From Alloprevotella tannerae (GTDB lineage Bacteria; Bacteroidota; Bacteroidia; Bacteroidales; Bacteroidaceae), in NCBI GenBank assembly GCA_015259305.1, contig JABZGO010000035.1:1-12224 (forward strand): DNA of 12,224 nt, given 5' to 3'. The position numbers and the translations under genes were made by a program. Below the pieces are notes generated by a model. The model ran no database searches, was not told where the DNA came from, and saw nothing but the letters and a program-made list of their open reading frames with translations. Each line of letters starts with the position of its first letter. Within the stretch, counting starts at the first letter, position 1. Shown here piece after piece: positions 1 to 7,329 of the stretch.

Positions 1-112
1 GGGAGGGAAAATGGGACTTGTCTGATAAAAAGAGGTATTGCGATGGGGAGGTTAGGGGTGACGATGGCGCTAAGTAGCAAGGAGTGTGGACAATCTACAC
101 GGGTGAGAACAA

Positions 113-144
113 GTATAGGACTTTCGCGAATGAAAGTCCTATGC
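113..144. terminator. Hairpin, possible bidirectional terminator
   Basis: An 11-bp perfect inverted repeat, ATAGGACTTTC at 115-125 and GAAAGTCCTAT at 132-142, encloses a 6-nt loop. One wobble pair and one G-C pair extend the stem to 113-144. It lies 47 bp beyond the stop of the minus-strand prenyl synthase gene. It could end that transcript, or a plus-strand transcript entering from the left. Neither side has a strong T-tract, so terminator function is inferred from position and stem quality only. Confidence 0.4.
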
Positions 145-162
145 TTAATTGCTTCAACGAGG

Positions 163-183
163 TCGGGCGAGTAAAAAGCCCGA
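163..183 (-). terminator. Weak hairpin just after the prenyl synthase stop
   Basis: TCGGGC (163-168) pairs with GCCCGA (178-183) around a 9-nt loop, 7 bp beyond the stop codon of the minus-strand gene ending at 191. The stem has 6 bp, mostly G-C. Read on the minus strand, the T-run falls in the loop rather than after the stem, so this is not a textbook intrinsic terminator. Together with the stronger hairpin at 113-144 it may form the 3' end of the prenyl synthase transcript. Confidence 0.25.
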
Positions 184-190
184 TGGTTGG

Positions 191-1171
191 TTATAATTTC
201 CGATCAATCGTATAGTCTAAATAAGCAGTCAATGAACGCCTTACGGCTTCGTCGGGGAAGGCATTAAGTACTTGGGCCGCTTCATTCCGAAGCTCTTCCA
301 TACGTTGGTGAGCATAATCAATGCCGCCCGAAGTCTTTGTGAAATCTACCAAACTTTTAATCTCTTCAGATGTGGCCGTGCGCGCTTTTACGTGGGCTAC
401 CCACGTTTGCACATCGGTGCGGTCTGTATGGTTAAGCGCATAGATGGCCGGCAGGGTGAGTTTGCCCTCCATCAAGTCGTTGCCGGTAGGTTTACCGATG
501 GTTTCGTCGTCGTAATAATCAAAAATATCGTCGCGTATCTGGAAGCAAAGACCGATAAATTCGCCGAAAGTGGCCGCCTGCTCTACCGTCGCCGGCGCGC
601 AGTCGGCACTGATCGCTCCCAAGCGGGCACAAGCCGCAAAAAGGGCAGCCGTCTTGTGTCGAATGACGTCGAAATACGCCTCTTCCGTGGCCACGACTTG
701 ACGAATATTGGCCAGTTGCTTCACCTCGCCTTCGGCTAATGTGCCGCCCAAACGCGCTACGATTTCTACGATACGCAGGTCGTCAGTGAGATAGGCTTGA
801 TGCAAGGATTTAGAAAGGAGATAATCGCCCACGAGCACAGCTACCTTATTGCCAAACAAGGCATTGACGCTGGCTTGTCCGCGCCGCTCGCCGCTGTCGT
901 CGACTACATCGTCGTGGATCAAACTGGCCGTATGCAGGAGTTCGAGCGTGACGGCCGAGCGCAAGGTTTTCTCGCTAATGGGTGCGAAAGCCTTGGCTGC
1001 GAGGAGTACTAAGATGGGCCGCATCATCTTGCCGTTGCGCCGACTCACATAGCTGAGCGCCTGACCCAAATAATCATCTTCGTGGGTAAGGGATTCGGCA
1101 AAAAGACGGGCGTACTCGTTAAGTTCTGCCTCGATGGGGCGACGTATTTCAGCAAGTTTGTCCACTTTCAT
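191..1171 (-). CDS. ispB: Trans-polyprenyl diphosphate synthase, probably long-chain (menaquinone side chain)
   Basis: This cytoplasmic enzyme extends allylic diphosphates with isopentenyl diphosphate units in trans configuration. Both aspartate-rich motifs are intact: the first at residues 87-91 (DDVVD) and the second at 214-218 (DDIFD). The family's GK..RP motif is at 47-52. Alanine and serine at the fifth and fourth positions before the first motif, instead of aromatic residues, suggest a long product. That fits a C35-C45 side chain for menaquinone, but the chain length is inferred and the symbol is by analogy. The protein is 326 aa, normal for the family. The frame stays open to 1252, but I chose the ATG at 1171 because a TAnnTTTG-type promoter element lies at 1188-1195, inside the longer version, and the family's normal N-terminus begins here. 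It is divergent from polA. Confidence 0.92.
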   Translation of the reverse strand: MKVDKLAEIRRPIEAELNEYARLFAESLTHEDDYLGQALSYVSRRNGKMMRPILVLLAAKAFAPISEKTLRSAVTLELLHTASLIHDDVVDDSGERRGQASVNALFGNKVAVLVGDYLLSKSLHQAYLTDDLRIVEIVARLGGTLAEGEVKQLANIRQVVATEEAYFDVIRHKTAALFAACARLGAISADCAPATVEQAATFGEFIGLCFQIRDDIFDYYDDETIGKPTGNDLMEGKLTLPAIYALNHTDRTDVQTWVAHVKARTATSEEIKSLVDFTKTSGGIDYAHQRMEELRNEAAQVLNAFPDEAVRRSLTAYLDYTIDRKL

Positions 1172-1187
1172 TCGCTGGTTTAGGTGA

Positions 1188-1195
1188 CAAAAGTA
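1188..1195 (-). promoter_or_regulatory. Bacteroidota -7 promoter element for the prenyl synthase gene
   Basis: Read on the minus strand the sequence is TACTTTTG, a full match to the TAnnTTTG -7 consensus of Bacteroidota primary-sigma promoters. It ends 16 nt before the ATG at 1171, so the predicted 5' leader is only about 10 nt. No convincing -33 TTTG was found at the expected distance. The element argues against the longer reading frame starting at 1252. Confidence 0.5.
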
Positions 1196-1240
1196 CGAAT
1201 AAAAAGCCAACAGACGGATTCTTTTCCGTAAATTTACCGA

Positions 1241-1247
1241 TAATTTG
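1241..1247 (+). promoter_or_regulatory. polA: Possible polA -7 promoter element
   Basis: TAATTTG resembles TAnnTTTG but is one base short, and it lies 31 bp before the polA ATG. It is the best candidate in the 107-bp divergent gap. No clear -33 element accompanies it. This is a weak, position-based call. Confidence 0.2.
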
Positions 1248-1278
1248 ACCACGAAACTGCCCTGCGCAGCACTGAATC

Positions 1279-4044
1279 ATGAAGAGACTTTTCTTATTGG
1301 ACGCTTATGCGCTCATTTATCGGGCTTATTATGCCCTCATACGCAGTCCGCGTATCAACTCGAAAGGAGAAAATACGTCGGCCATCTATGGTTTTGTAAA
1401 TACACTGGAGGATATTCGACGCAAAGAGGCGCCGGATATGCTCGCCATCGCATTTGACCCTTCAGGACCGACATTTCGCCACGAGGCTTACCCTGATTAT
1501 AAGGCGCAGCGGGAAGCGACACCGGAGGATATTAAGCGCTCCGTGCCCATCATTAAAGACATTATCCGCGCGTACAACATTCCCATCATCGAGGTGAAGG
1601 GTTTCGAGGCTGACGACGTGATCGGAACGGTGGCTAAACGGGCTGCGGCAGAGGGCATTGAGGTTAGAATGGTCACGCCGGACAAGGATTATGCGCAATT
1701 GGTAGGACCGAACGTGCTGATGCAGCGACCGGGTCACGGCAATGCGCCTTGGGAAATTTTGGGTGTGGAAGAGGTTTGCCAAAAATATGGGCTGGCGGAT
1801 CCGAAACAAGTCATCGACTACTTGGCTTTGATGGGTGATGCGGCCGATAACATACCGGGTTGTCCGGGCGTGGGACCTAAAACGGCCACTACTTTGATTC
1901 AGCGCTTCGGAAGTATTGAAAACTTGCTCGAACATACGGACGAGTTGAAAGGGGCACAACGGCAAAAGGTGGAAGACAACGCGGACAAAATTCGTTTCTC
2001 GAAATTCTTGACGACAATCAAGACGGACGTGCCGCTCGACGTAAATTGGGAAACGTGGAAATTGACAGAGCCGGACTTCGACCAACTGCAACCGATTTTT
2101 GAAGCGCTCGAATTTCGGACGTTTTTGAGTCGCTGGCAGAAAAGTCAAAATTTGCAAAAAAATCAAGCCATCCAAGGCGATCTCTTTGCGATGCTTGCGG
2201 ACGAAGATGCGGGCGACGCAAAAGAATCCAGTATTTCGACCTTAGAAAATACGAATCACGAGTATCATCTGCTTGATAACGAGGATGAAATACGGGATTT
2301 TTGTGCGCAATTATTGACATTTGAAAAAGTTGCGTTAGATACGGAGACGACAGATAAGGAGGCGATCAAGGCAAAATTGGTCGGTATGAGTTTTTCTACG
2401 GCTCCGGGGCGCGCATGGTACATTCCGGTTTCACGTGAAACAGATGCAGCCAAAGCGTGCTTGGAACTACTTCGCCCATTTTGGGAAAAGGCGGACGTTT
2501 TGATTGTTGGACAGAATCTGAAATACGACCTCACGGTGCTGGCTTCTTATGGGGTGGAACCTAAGGGGCGACTTTTCGACACGATGTTGGCCCATTATGT
2601 TGTGCAACCGGAACTGGCGCACAACATGGACTACTTGGCGAGCGTCTATCTCAACTATCGGCCGATTCCGATCGAACAGTTGATCGGGCCGAAGGGACGT
2701 GGGCAGCGCAATATGGGAGATCTTGCCCCGAAAGACGTATTTGAGTACGCCTGCGAAGACGCTGACGTCACGCTGCGACTGATGGCGCCGCTCGAAAAGG
2801 CGATGCGCGAGAACGGGGTTGAGAAAATTTTCTACGATATCGAGATGCCGTTGATGCCGGTCTTGGCGCGGATGGAGCGCAACGGGGTTTGCCTCGACAC
2901 CAATGCCCTGCAAGAAATCAGCAGCGAGTTTACGGCGCGTATGGTCAAGCTGGAGGAGGAGATATATCAGTTGGCGGGCCACCCGTTTATGATTACCTCG
3001 CCGAAACAAGTGGGCGAGGTGCTTTTCGGCGAACTTAAAATCGACGAGAAGGCGAAAAAGACGAAGAGCGGCCAATACTCGACGTCGGAGGAAGTGCTCG
3101 TGCGCCTCTCACACAAGCATGAAATTGTCGGGAAGATACTGGCGCATCGCGGACTCAAGAAGCTGTTGAGCACATATGTGGAAGCCTTGCCCAAACTTGT
3201 GAATCCGCAAACGGGACACTTGCACACGACGTTTAATCAAGCGGTTACGTCGACGGGGCGCTTGTCGTCGAGCAACCCGAACTTGCAAAATATTCCGGTG
3301 CGCGGGGAAGACGGACGCGAGATTCGGAAAGCGTTTATTCCGGAAGCGGGCGACGTATTTTTCAGTGCGGACTACTCGCAGATAGAGTTGAGAATAATGG
3401 CCCATCTCAGTAAAGACCCGCACTTAATCGAGGCTTTCAACAAGGGGGAGGACATTCACGCCGCTACGGCCGCACGCATTTTCAAGAAGGACTTGTCGGA
3501 GGTGAGCCGCGACGAGCGCCGGAAGGCGAAAACCGCAAACTTCGGCATCATTTACGGAATCTCGGCGTTCGGACTCGCAGAGCGGATGGACGTAAGTCGG
3601 ACGGAGGCACGCGAACTCATAGATAATTATTTCTCCACCTACCCTAAAGTGAAGGAATATATGGATAGCAGCATCGAAAAAGCGCGCCGGCGCGGCTATA
3701 TCGAAACTGCTTTTGGCCGGCGTCAATATTTGGCCGACATCAATTCGCACAACGCCGTCGTGCGTGGCTATGCGGAGCGCGTAGCTGTGAATGCGCCTAT
3801 CCAAGGGACGGCGGCCGACATTATCAAGTTGGCTATGATTCGCATAGATCAAAGGTTGCGCGCAGAGGGGTTGAAAACCAAGATGATACTACAAGTGCAC
3901 GACGAATTAAACTTCAGCATTCCGCCCGCAGAATTGGAATGCGCGAAGGCTATCATCGTTTCTGAAATGGAAGGCGCTTATCAAATGAGCGTCCCCTTAG
4001 AAGCCGACTGCGGCACGGGCAAGAACTGGCTCGAGGCGCACTGA
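1279..4044 (+). CDS. polA: DNA polymerase I
   Basis: This repair and Okazaki-fragment-processing polymerase is 921 aa, the usual full-length size, with all three domains. The N-terminal 5' nuclease (about 1-290) includes the helix-hairpin-helix region GDAADNIPGCPGVGP at 186-200. The 3'-5' exonuclease (about 325-515) keeps its metal and catalytic residues: D354/E356 (DTET), N413/D417 (NLKYD) and Y490/D494 (YACED), so proofreading should be active. The polymerase domain has motif A at 698-708 (DYSQIELRIMA), motif B with RRKAKTANFG at 747-756, and motif C HDE at 874-876. Phenylalanine at 755 in the O-helix is the usual residue for discrimination against dideoxynucleotides. The ATG at 1279 opens directly into the conserved LLDAYALIYRAYYAL segment. 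The gene is divergent from the prenyl synthase and converges on fprA. Confidence 0.98.
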   Translation: MKRLFLLDAYALIYRAYYALIRSPRINSKGENTSAIYGFVNTLEDIRRKEAPDMLAIAFDPSGPTFRHEAYPDYKAQREATPEDIKRSVPIIKDIIRAYNIPIIEVKGFEADDVIGTVAKRAAAEGIEVRMVTPDKDYAQLVGPNVLMQRPGHGNAPWEILGVEEVCQKYGLADPKQVIDYLALMGDAADNIPGCPGVGPKTATTLIQRFGSIENLLEHTDELKGAQRQKVEDNADKIRFSKFLTTIKTDVPLDVNWETWKLTEPDFDQLQPIFEALEFRTFLSRWQKSQNLQKNQAIQGDLFAMLADEDAGDAKESSISTLENTNHEYHLLDNEDEIRDFCAQLLTFEKVALDTETTDKEAIKAKLVGMSFSTAPGRAWYIPVSRETDAAKACLELLRPFWEKADVLIVGQNLKYDLTVLASYGVEPKGRLFDTMLAHYVVQPELAHNMDYLASVYLNYRPIPIEQLIGPKGRGQRNMGDLAPKDVFEYACEDADVTLRLMAPLEKAMRENGVEKIFYDIEMPLMPVLARMERNGVCLDTNALQEISSEFTARMVKLEEEIYQLAGHPFMITSPKQVGEVLFGELKIDEKAKKTKSGQYSTSEEVLVRLSHKHEIVGKILAHRGLKKLLSTYVEALPKLVNPQTGHLHTTFNQAVTSTGRLSSSNPNLQNIPVRGEDGREIRKAFIPEAGDVFFSADYSQIELRIMAHLSKDPHLIEAFNKGEDIHAATAARIFKKDLSEVSRDERRKAKTANFGIIYGISAFGLAERMDVSRTEARELIDNYFSTYPKVKEYMDSSIEKARRRGYIETAFGRRQYLADINSHNAVVRGYAERVAVNAPIQGTAADIIKLAMIRIDQRLRAEGLKTKMILQVHDELNFSIPPAELECAKAIIVSEMEGAYQMSVPLEADCGTGKNWLEAH

Positions 4045-4087
4045 TTTTACGCGCCCTACCCTACGCGCTGCATCAACAATAGATAGA

Positions 4088-4122
4088 AATCGCACACTGA
4101 AAACTAACGTCAGTGTGCGATT
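4088..4122 (+). terminator. 13-bp perfect hairpin downstream of polA
   Basis: AATCGCACACTGA (4088-4100) and TCAGTGTGCGATT (4110-4122) form a perfect 13-bp stem with a 9-nt loop, 43 bp after the polA stop. The plus-strand sequence beyond it is AT-rich (CCATTATTATG) but lacks a pure T-run. The position between convergent genes suggests transcript termination, possibly in both directions. Confidence 0.6.
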
Positions 4123-4148
4123 CCATTATTATGAAAAAACACTACTCA

Positions 4149-4168
4149 ACTTATGAAAACTCATAAGT
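4149..4168 (-). terminator. 8-bp hairpin downstream of fprA
   Basis: ACTTATGA (4149-4156) and TCATAAGT (4161-4168) form a perfect 8-bp stem with a 4-nt loop, 16 bp past the fprA stop on the minus strand. Nine bases further on, that strand has a run of six T. It probably works with the longer hairpin at 4088-4122 as the shared 3' boundary of the convergent polA and fprA genes. Confidence 0.45.
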
Positions 4169-4184
4169 AAGAACAGTCCAATTA

Positions 4185-5372
4185 TTACGCGGGATTCTTC
4201 ACCGCCTCTCCGAGTTGGCGGCCCAATTCACGCGCTTTTTCGAGCACTTCAGCCTTAGCGCCTTGTTTCCATTCAAGGCCTGCGCCCACTTCTTCCATTT
4301 TCATGGTCTCATTGTAAGCGCGCAGGATCTTTACAGCTTGTCCTGCCCACGAGAAACCGCCAAAAATAGCCAACTTGTGGTGACTTACTTCGCGTTCGGC
4401 CAAATGTTTTACAAACTCATCCACACAAGAAAAGAGTCCGGTGTTGTACGTAGGTCCGCCAATCGCCACGCCGCGATATCTAAACACATCGCGCAAGACG
4501 CCGGACGGCTGCGAAACGCTCAAGTTGTGAACAATAATATTGCGGATACCGGCTTCAGCCACGCCCTCTGCGATAGCCTCCGCCACGAGTTGCGTATTGC
4601 CATACATTGACCCATAGCAGATCACTACGCCCTCGCTCGTTTCGCCCGCACTCAAGCGGTGATACGTCTCGATGATGCGCGGAATATTCTCCGTCCAAAC
4701 CGGGCCGTGCGTCGAGCAGATCATATCCATCTCCAACCCGCCGAGCTTCTTCAATGCTGCCTGTACGGGTTTCGCGTATTTGCCAAGAATCGCCGCGTAA
4801 TAGCGCTCCATCTCCGGAATATAGCGTTCGATGTCCATCGTCGTATCGAGCACGTGGCCGTTCAAAGCGCCGAAACAGCCGAACGCATCGCCCGAGAAGA
4901 GCACCTTTTGCTCCACGCAATACGTCACCATCGTCTCCGGCCAATGCAGCATCGGGACGAGATGGAAGCGCAGCGTCGTGTTGCCAAGCGAAAGTTCTGA
5001 GCCCTCTTTAACCTCTACATCATCTTCTGTGGTCAATCCATAGAAGCCACCAATCATATCAAACGTCTTCTTGTTGCCCACAAGCTTCACTTCAGGGTAG
5101 TATTTGCGGATATAAGCTATACTACTGGAGTGATCAGGCTCCATATGGTTCACGACGAGGTAATCTATGGGCCGCTCGCCCAAGATTTCGCGAATTTTAT
5201 CCAAGAAAATTGGGAAGAAATCAGCCTCTACCGTGTCGATAAGCGCCACTTTTTCGTCAACAACAAGGTAAGAGTTGTAAGAGACGCCGTGAGGTAAGAG
5301 CCAGAGTCCTTCAAAGCGATGCTTCACGCGGTCGTTTACACCGACATAATGGATATTGTTTGTTAGTTTCAT
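4185..5372 (-). CDS. fprA: Flavodiiron protein (A-type flavoprotein), O2/NO reductase
   Basis: This cytoplasmic enzyme reduces O2 to water and/or NO to N2O, protecting anaerobes. It has 395 aa, the standard two-domain length. The N-terminal metallo-beta-lactamase-like domain (about 1-240) shows the full diiron ligand set: H76, E78, D80 and H81 in HMEPDH, H143 (LHWPE), D162 (SGDAFG) and H222 (STHGP). The C-terminal flavodoxin domain (about 247-390) begins with the FMN phosphate-binding loop YGSMYGNTQLVA at 253-264. There is no C-terminal rubredoxin or NADH oxidase extension, so electrons must come from a separate partner, probably rubredoxin, which is not encoded here. The ATG at 5372 fits the family N-terminus and lies downstream of a good -7 element. 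Whether O2 or NO is preferred cannot be read from the sequence. It stands alone on the minus strand. Confidence 0.96.
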   Translation of the reverse strand: MKLTNNIHYVGVNDRVKHRFEGLWLLPHGVSYNSYLVVDEKVALIDTVEADFFPIFLDKIREILGERPIDYLVVNHMEPDHSSSIAYIRKYYPEVKLVGNKKTFDMIGGFYGLTTEDDVEVKEGSELSLGNTTLRFHLVPMLHWPETMVTYCVEQKVLFSGDAFGCFGALNGHVLDTTMDIERYIPEMERYYAAILGKYAKPVQAALKKLGGLEMDMICSTHGPVWTENIPRIIETYHRLSAGETSEGVVICYGSMYGNTQLVAEAIAEGVAEAGIRNIIVHNLSVSQPSGVLRDVFRYRGVAIGGPTYNTGLFSCVDEFVKHLAEREVSHHKLAIFGGFSWAGQAVKILRAYNETMKMEEVGAGLEWKQGAKAEVLEKARELGRQLGEAVKNPA

Positions 5373-5395
5373 ATTATTATACGATTGTCATTGCG

Positions 5396-5403
5396 CAAAG
5401 ATA
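5396..5403 (-). promoter_or_regulatory. fprA: Bacteroidota -7 promoter element for fprA
   Basis: On the minus strand the sequence is TATCTTTG followed by CG, an exact match to TAnnTTTG and to its most common form. It ends 23 nt before the fprA ATG, predicting a leader of roughly 15 nt. No clear -33 TTTG is seen at the expected distance. Confidence 0.6.
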
Positions 5404-5457
5404 AGTCAAAAACACACAACATGCACGGATTCAGCGAGGCAAAATCTCGCCAAATGC

Positions 5458-5501
5458 AAAAAACGCGCAAACCGGCAAGCCGCTGCCGCCTGCCGGTTTG
5501 C
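5458..5501 (-). terminator. Terminator-like hairpin with T-run on the minus strand, no upstream gene
   Basis: GCAAACCGGCA (5467-5477) and TGCCGGTTTGC (5491-5501) form a perfect 11-bp, GC-rich stem with a 13-nt loop. On the minus strand the stem is followed by GCG and then six T (5463 back to 5458), a good intrinsic-terminator layout. No gene on that strand ends here, and the fprA promoter lies just downstream. It could insulate fprA, end an unannotated minus-strand RNA, or belong to a repeat family, since its arms share the GTTTGC and TGCCGG words with the block at 5618-5701. Confidence 0.5.
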
Positions 5502-5617
5502 ATTTTCAGTCATCGCCCCCTTAATCTCGCCAACGTTCAGCGCAGCATAGAGCATCCAAGGCGCTTTTCATCGATCCGGCTACGCCTTCAAGTCCCCCAT
5601 CTGCCGCAGCAGCGCTT

Positions 5618-5701
5618 CGTTTGCTCCCACCAAACGATCGTATGCTGCCGCCAAACCATAGTTTGCTCCCACCAAACGATGGTTTGCTGCCGGCAAACGA
5701 C
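5618..5701. repeat. Four tandem 21-bp units, each a small inverted repeat (ABAB order)
   Basis: Units are at 5618-5638, 5639-5659, 5660-5680 and 5681-5701. Units 1 and 3 share the core GTTTGCTCCCACCAAAC and differ at one of 21 positions. Units 2 and 4 have GCTGCC in place of GCTCCC, and match each other at 16 of 21. The block therefore reads as a duplicated 42-bp dimer. Most units have GTTTG and CAAAC at opposite ends, so each can fold as a short hairpin. The period is divisible by three, which keeps all frames open and creates spurious reading frames with a 7-residue repeat. Function is unknown; an intergenic repeat family or a protein-binding array are both possible. Confidence 0.85.
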
Positions 5702-5944
5702 AAAAAGGCTTGATGGCGGTAAGCGAAAGCGGGGCGGTAGCGCGCCCGATACTGTCTGTCGCACAGCCAACTTTACGCTACTTTTCCGCAACGCCATCAA
5801 AGGCACAAAGCGGCGAGAACTTAACGCAAGGCAAACGAGCAAAAAGCATCCTAAAGGGCACGATTAGACAAATGGTTTTTACACTTTATGCTACTAAAAC
5901 GCAATATTTTAAGGGCAAAGCGGGGCCACCTCGAAAAATTGTAA

Positions 5945-5952
5945 GACCTTTG
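5945..5952 (+). promoter_or_regulatory. Possible -7 promoter element for the 6015 lipoprotein gene
   Basis: GACCTTTG, followed by CAAAA, matches TAnnTTTG at all but the first position and is the best candidate in the AT-rich segment upstream. It predicts a leader of about 55 nt before the ATG at 6015. No matching -33 element is evident. I looked for a cobalamin-riboswitch GCCACTG box in the leader and saw none. Confidence 0.35.
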
Positions 5953-6014
5953 CAAAAACGGGCCGACGAAAGATCGCGCCGGCCGCTTCTTTATATCCTC
6001 AAAAATCAACAACG

Positions 6015-7109
6015 ATGAAACGAATCAGACCATTTCGCCTCGCCGTGTGGCTCCTGATGGGCGCCGGCGCCCTCCTGAGCAGTTGTACAAGCGACGAGCC
6101 CACTCCCCTACCCAAGCCAAACTTGCCGGGGCGGCAGGGCGTCGTCATCATCAACCAAGGCAATGCTTACACAAGCCTTCCGGGAAGTTTGGATTACGTA
6201 GATTTTCAACACGACACCAAACAGCAGGGCGTCTTTGCGCAAGCCAACGGCGGCAATAGCTTGGGCATGTCGCCGCAAAACGGCATCGCCTATGGCTCAA
6301 ATATATACCTTGCCGTCTATGGCGACAACCTTGTGCGCGTGATTGACCGCACGACGTTTCGCCAGAAAGCCACGATCAGCATCAGTCAGCCCGAAGCCGT
6401 CTACGCCGGCGCCGGAAGCGTTTATGTGGCCGACAATACGGGCTACGTAACGCGCTTTGATACGCTCTCGTGGAGCAAGCAGGCTTCCGTAGCGGTAGGG
6501 CCGAATCCGGCAGCTTTGGCGGGGGCTAACGGCTTACTATATGTGAGCATTTCCGATGGATATAATTCTTCCGGAGGCTATGCCAACGGCTTCCGCGTGG
6601 TGCGTTTAGATCCGCGGACCTTGCAGAAGCGCGATGAAATCAAGGTGGGTATGAACCCCGGCGAACTCTGCGCCGACGCCAACGGGACGGTCTACGTCGT
6701 CTGTCGGGGCGACTATGGCGCAACGCCGTCGCGCATCTGGTGGATTAGGAGTGACGGCGCCGCACACGACTACTGCGACGGCACACACGTAGCCACGCAT
6801 GGCTACGACCTTGTCGTTGTCAACTCCGTGACCAATTGGACGACGTATCAGACAAAGATCAATTCGGCGCTGTACCACAACCGAATGATGATTTCCGCTC
6901 AGCCGGCGCGCAAAGATTACTTTTCGGCTTATCCGGGCAGCGTGACGCACGTAGGTATCAATCCGGCTTCAGGCGAAATCTTTATGTGTGGCGATACGAG
7001 TGCGACGGGCTATACGCAAAACGGCTACGTCTTTCGCTATGATTGGACCGGCCGCGTGCTGGAGCAGATCAATACAGGCATTCATCCGTTCGGCCTCATT
7101 TTTATTTAA
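6015..7109 (+). CDS. Surface-type lipoprotein, DUF5074/YncE-like beta-propeller (BtuG-like)
   Basis: The protein has 364 aa with a lipoprotein signal peptide: basic start (MKRIRPFR), hydrophobic stretch and lipobox LLSSC with Cys24. Asp27 and Glu28 follow the cysteine; acidic residues just after the lipid-anchored Cys favour surface export in Bacteroidota. The mature part (about 42-364) has propeller-type repeats, for example VVIINQGNAYTSLPGSLDY near the start, NPGELCADANGTVYVV near the middle, and GEIFMCGDTS with a closing GRVLEQINTGIHPFGL segment near the end. This resembles DUF5074/YncE proteins, the group that includes the surface cobalamin-capture protein BtuG. The ligand here is unknown: no TonB-dependent receptor, btu gene or riboswitch is adjacent. 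The gene stands alone, with a large gap on each side. Propeller assignment is firm in kind; the BtuG link is inference. Confidence 0.8.
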   Translation: MKRIRPFRLAVWLLMGAGALLSSCTSDEPTPLPKPNLPGRQGVVIINQGNAYTSLPGSLDYVDFQHDTKQQGVFAQANGGNSLGMSPQNGIAYGSNIYLAVYGDNLVRVIDRTTFRQKATISISQPEAVYAGAGSVYVADNTGYVTRFDTLSWSKQASVAVGPNPAALAGANGLLYVSISDGYNSSGGYANGFRVVRLDPRTLQKRDEIKVGMNPGELCADANGTVYVVCRGDYGATPSRIWWIRSDGAAHDYCDGTHVATHGYDLVVVNSVTNWTTYQTKINSALYHNRMMISAQPARKDYFSAYPGSVTHVGINPASGEIFMCGDTSATGYTQNGYVFRYDWTGRVLEQINTGIHPFGLIFI

Positions 7110-7125
7110 ACATCGGCCGACAAAC

Positions 7126-7150
7126 GGCAGCCTTTTCCGCCTCTTTTTTC
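7126..7150 (+). terminator. Weak terminator candidate after the 6015 lipoprotein gene
   Basis: GGCAG (7126-7130) can pair with CCGCC (7137-7141), with one A-C mismatch and a 6-nt loop, and is followed by a T-rich stretch containing six consecutive T (7144-7149). It lies 17 bp after the stop codon. The stem is short, so this is mainly a positional call. Confidence 0.25.
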
Positions 7151-7329
7151 AATGCGCACCAAGCTCATTCGGCAGGCGGCTGCACGAGATGGAGGCGCCC
7201 GCCGCGCCGCACAAACGCCGCTCCCCCATCGCCGGCTTTGACGATTGGCATGTTCAGTCGTGACCCACGCGAAGTCATAAGAAAGCGGAAATAGAGGCGC
7301 GCAAATGGGCGCATCTCCCGAAAAAAGCG

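Larger units (their letters stand above)
5373..6014. other. 642-bp intergenic region, no supported gene
   Basis: This divergent gap lies between fprA and the 6015 lipoprotein gene. It holds the fprA promoter (5396-5403), a minus-strand terminator-like hairpin (5458-5501), a block of four 21-bp repeats (5618-5701) and a possible promoter for the downstream gene (5945-5952). Long frames are open across it on both strands, for example 5385-5867 on the plus strand. Their products are low-complexity, rich in Arg, Cys and Gln, and follow the 21-bp repeat in every frame, so I do not call them genes. From about 5865 to 5960 the sequence turns AT-rich, as expected for a promoter zone. Confidence 0.7.

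Noticed and set aside
1-174. Plus-strand frames entering from the left edge: one open to a stop at 172-174, another to a stop at 75-77.
   Set aside because: Either could be the C-terminus of a gene starting outside the window, but both are too short and without recognisable motif. They cannot be told apart from chance.
1462-2175. 237-codon minus-strand frame opposite polA.
   Set aside because: It is antisense to the conserved 5' nuclease domain of polA, and its Arg/His-rich product is typical of a shadow frame.
5618-5701. Possible CRISPR array.
   Set aside because: Units are contiguous 21-mers without unique spacers, and no cas gene is present.
5588-5842. 84-codon minus-strand frame with a repeated Trp/Gln-rich segment across the 21-bp repeats.
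   Set aside because: The amino-acid repeat is a direct consequence of the DNA repeat; there is no promoter, ribosome-binding signal or homology by eye.
5385-5867. 160-codon plus-strand frame in the fprA upstream gap.
   Set aside because: It starts next to the fprA promoter, crosses a terminator hairpin and the 21-bp repeats, and its product is low-complexity. The repeat period keeps all frames open, so length is not evidence here.
5952-6014. Cobalamin riboswitch upstream of the BtuG-like gene.
   Set aside because: No GCCACTG box or other recognisable cobalamin-element core was seen, and the predicted leader of about 55 nt is too short.
5710-6018. 102-codon plus-strand frame ending over the start of the 6015 gene.
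   Set aside because: Its composition is unlike the real genes around it, and it spans the probable promoter of the lipoprotein gene.
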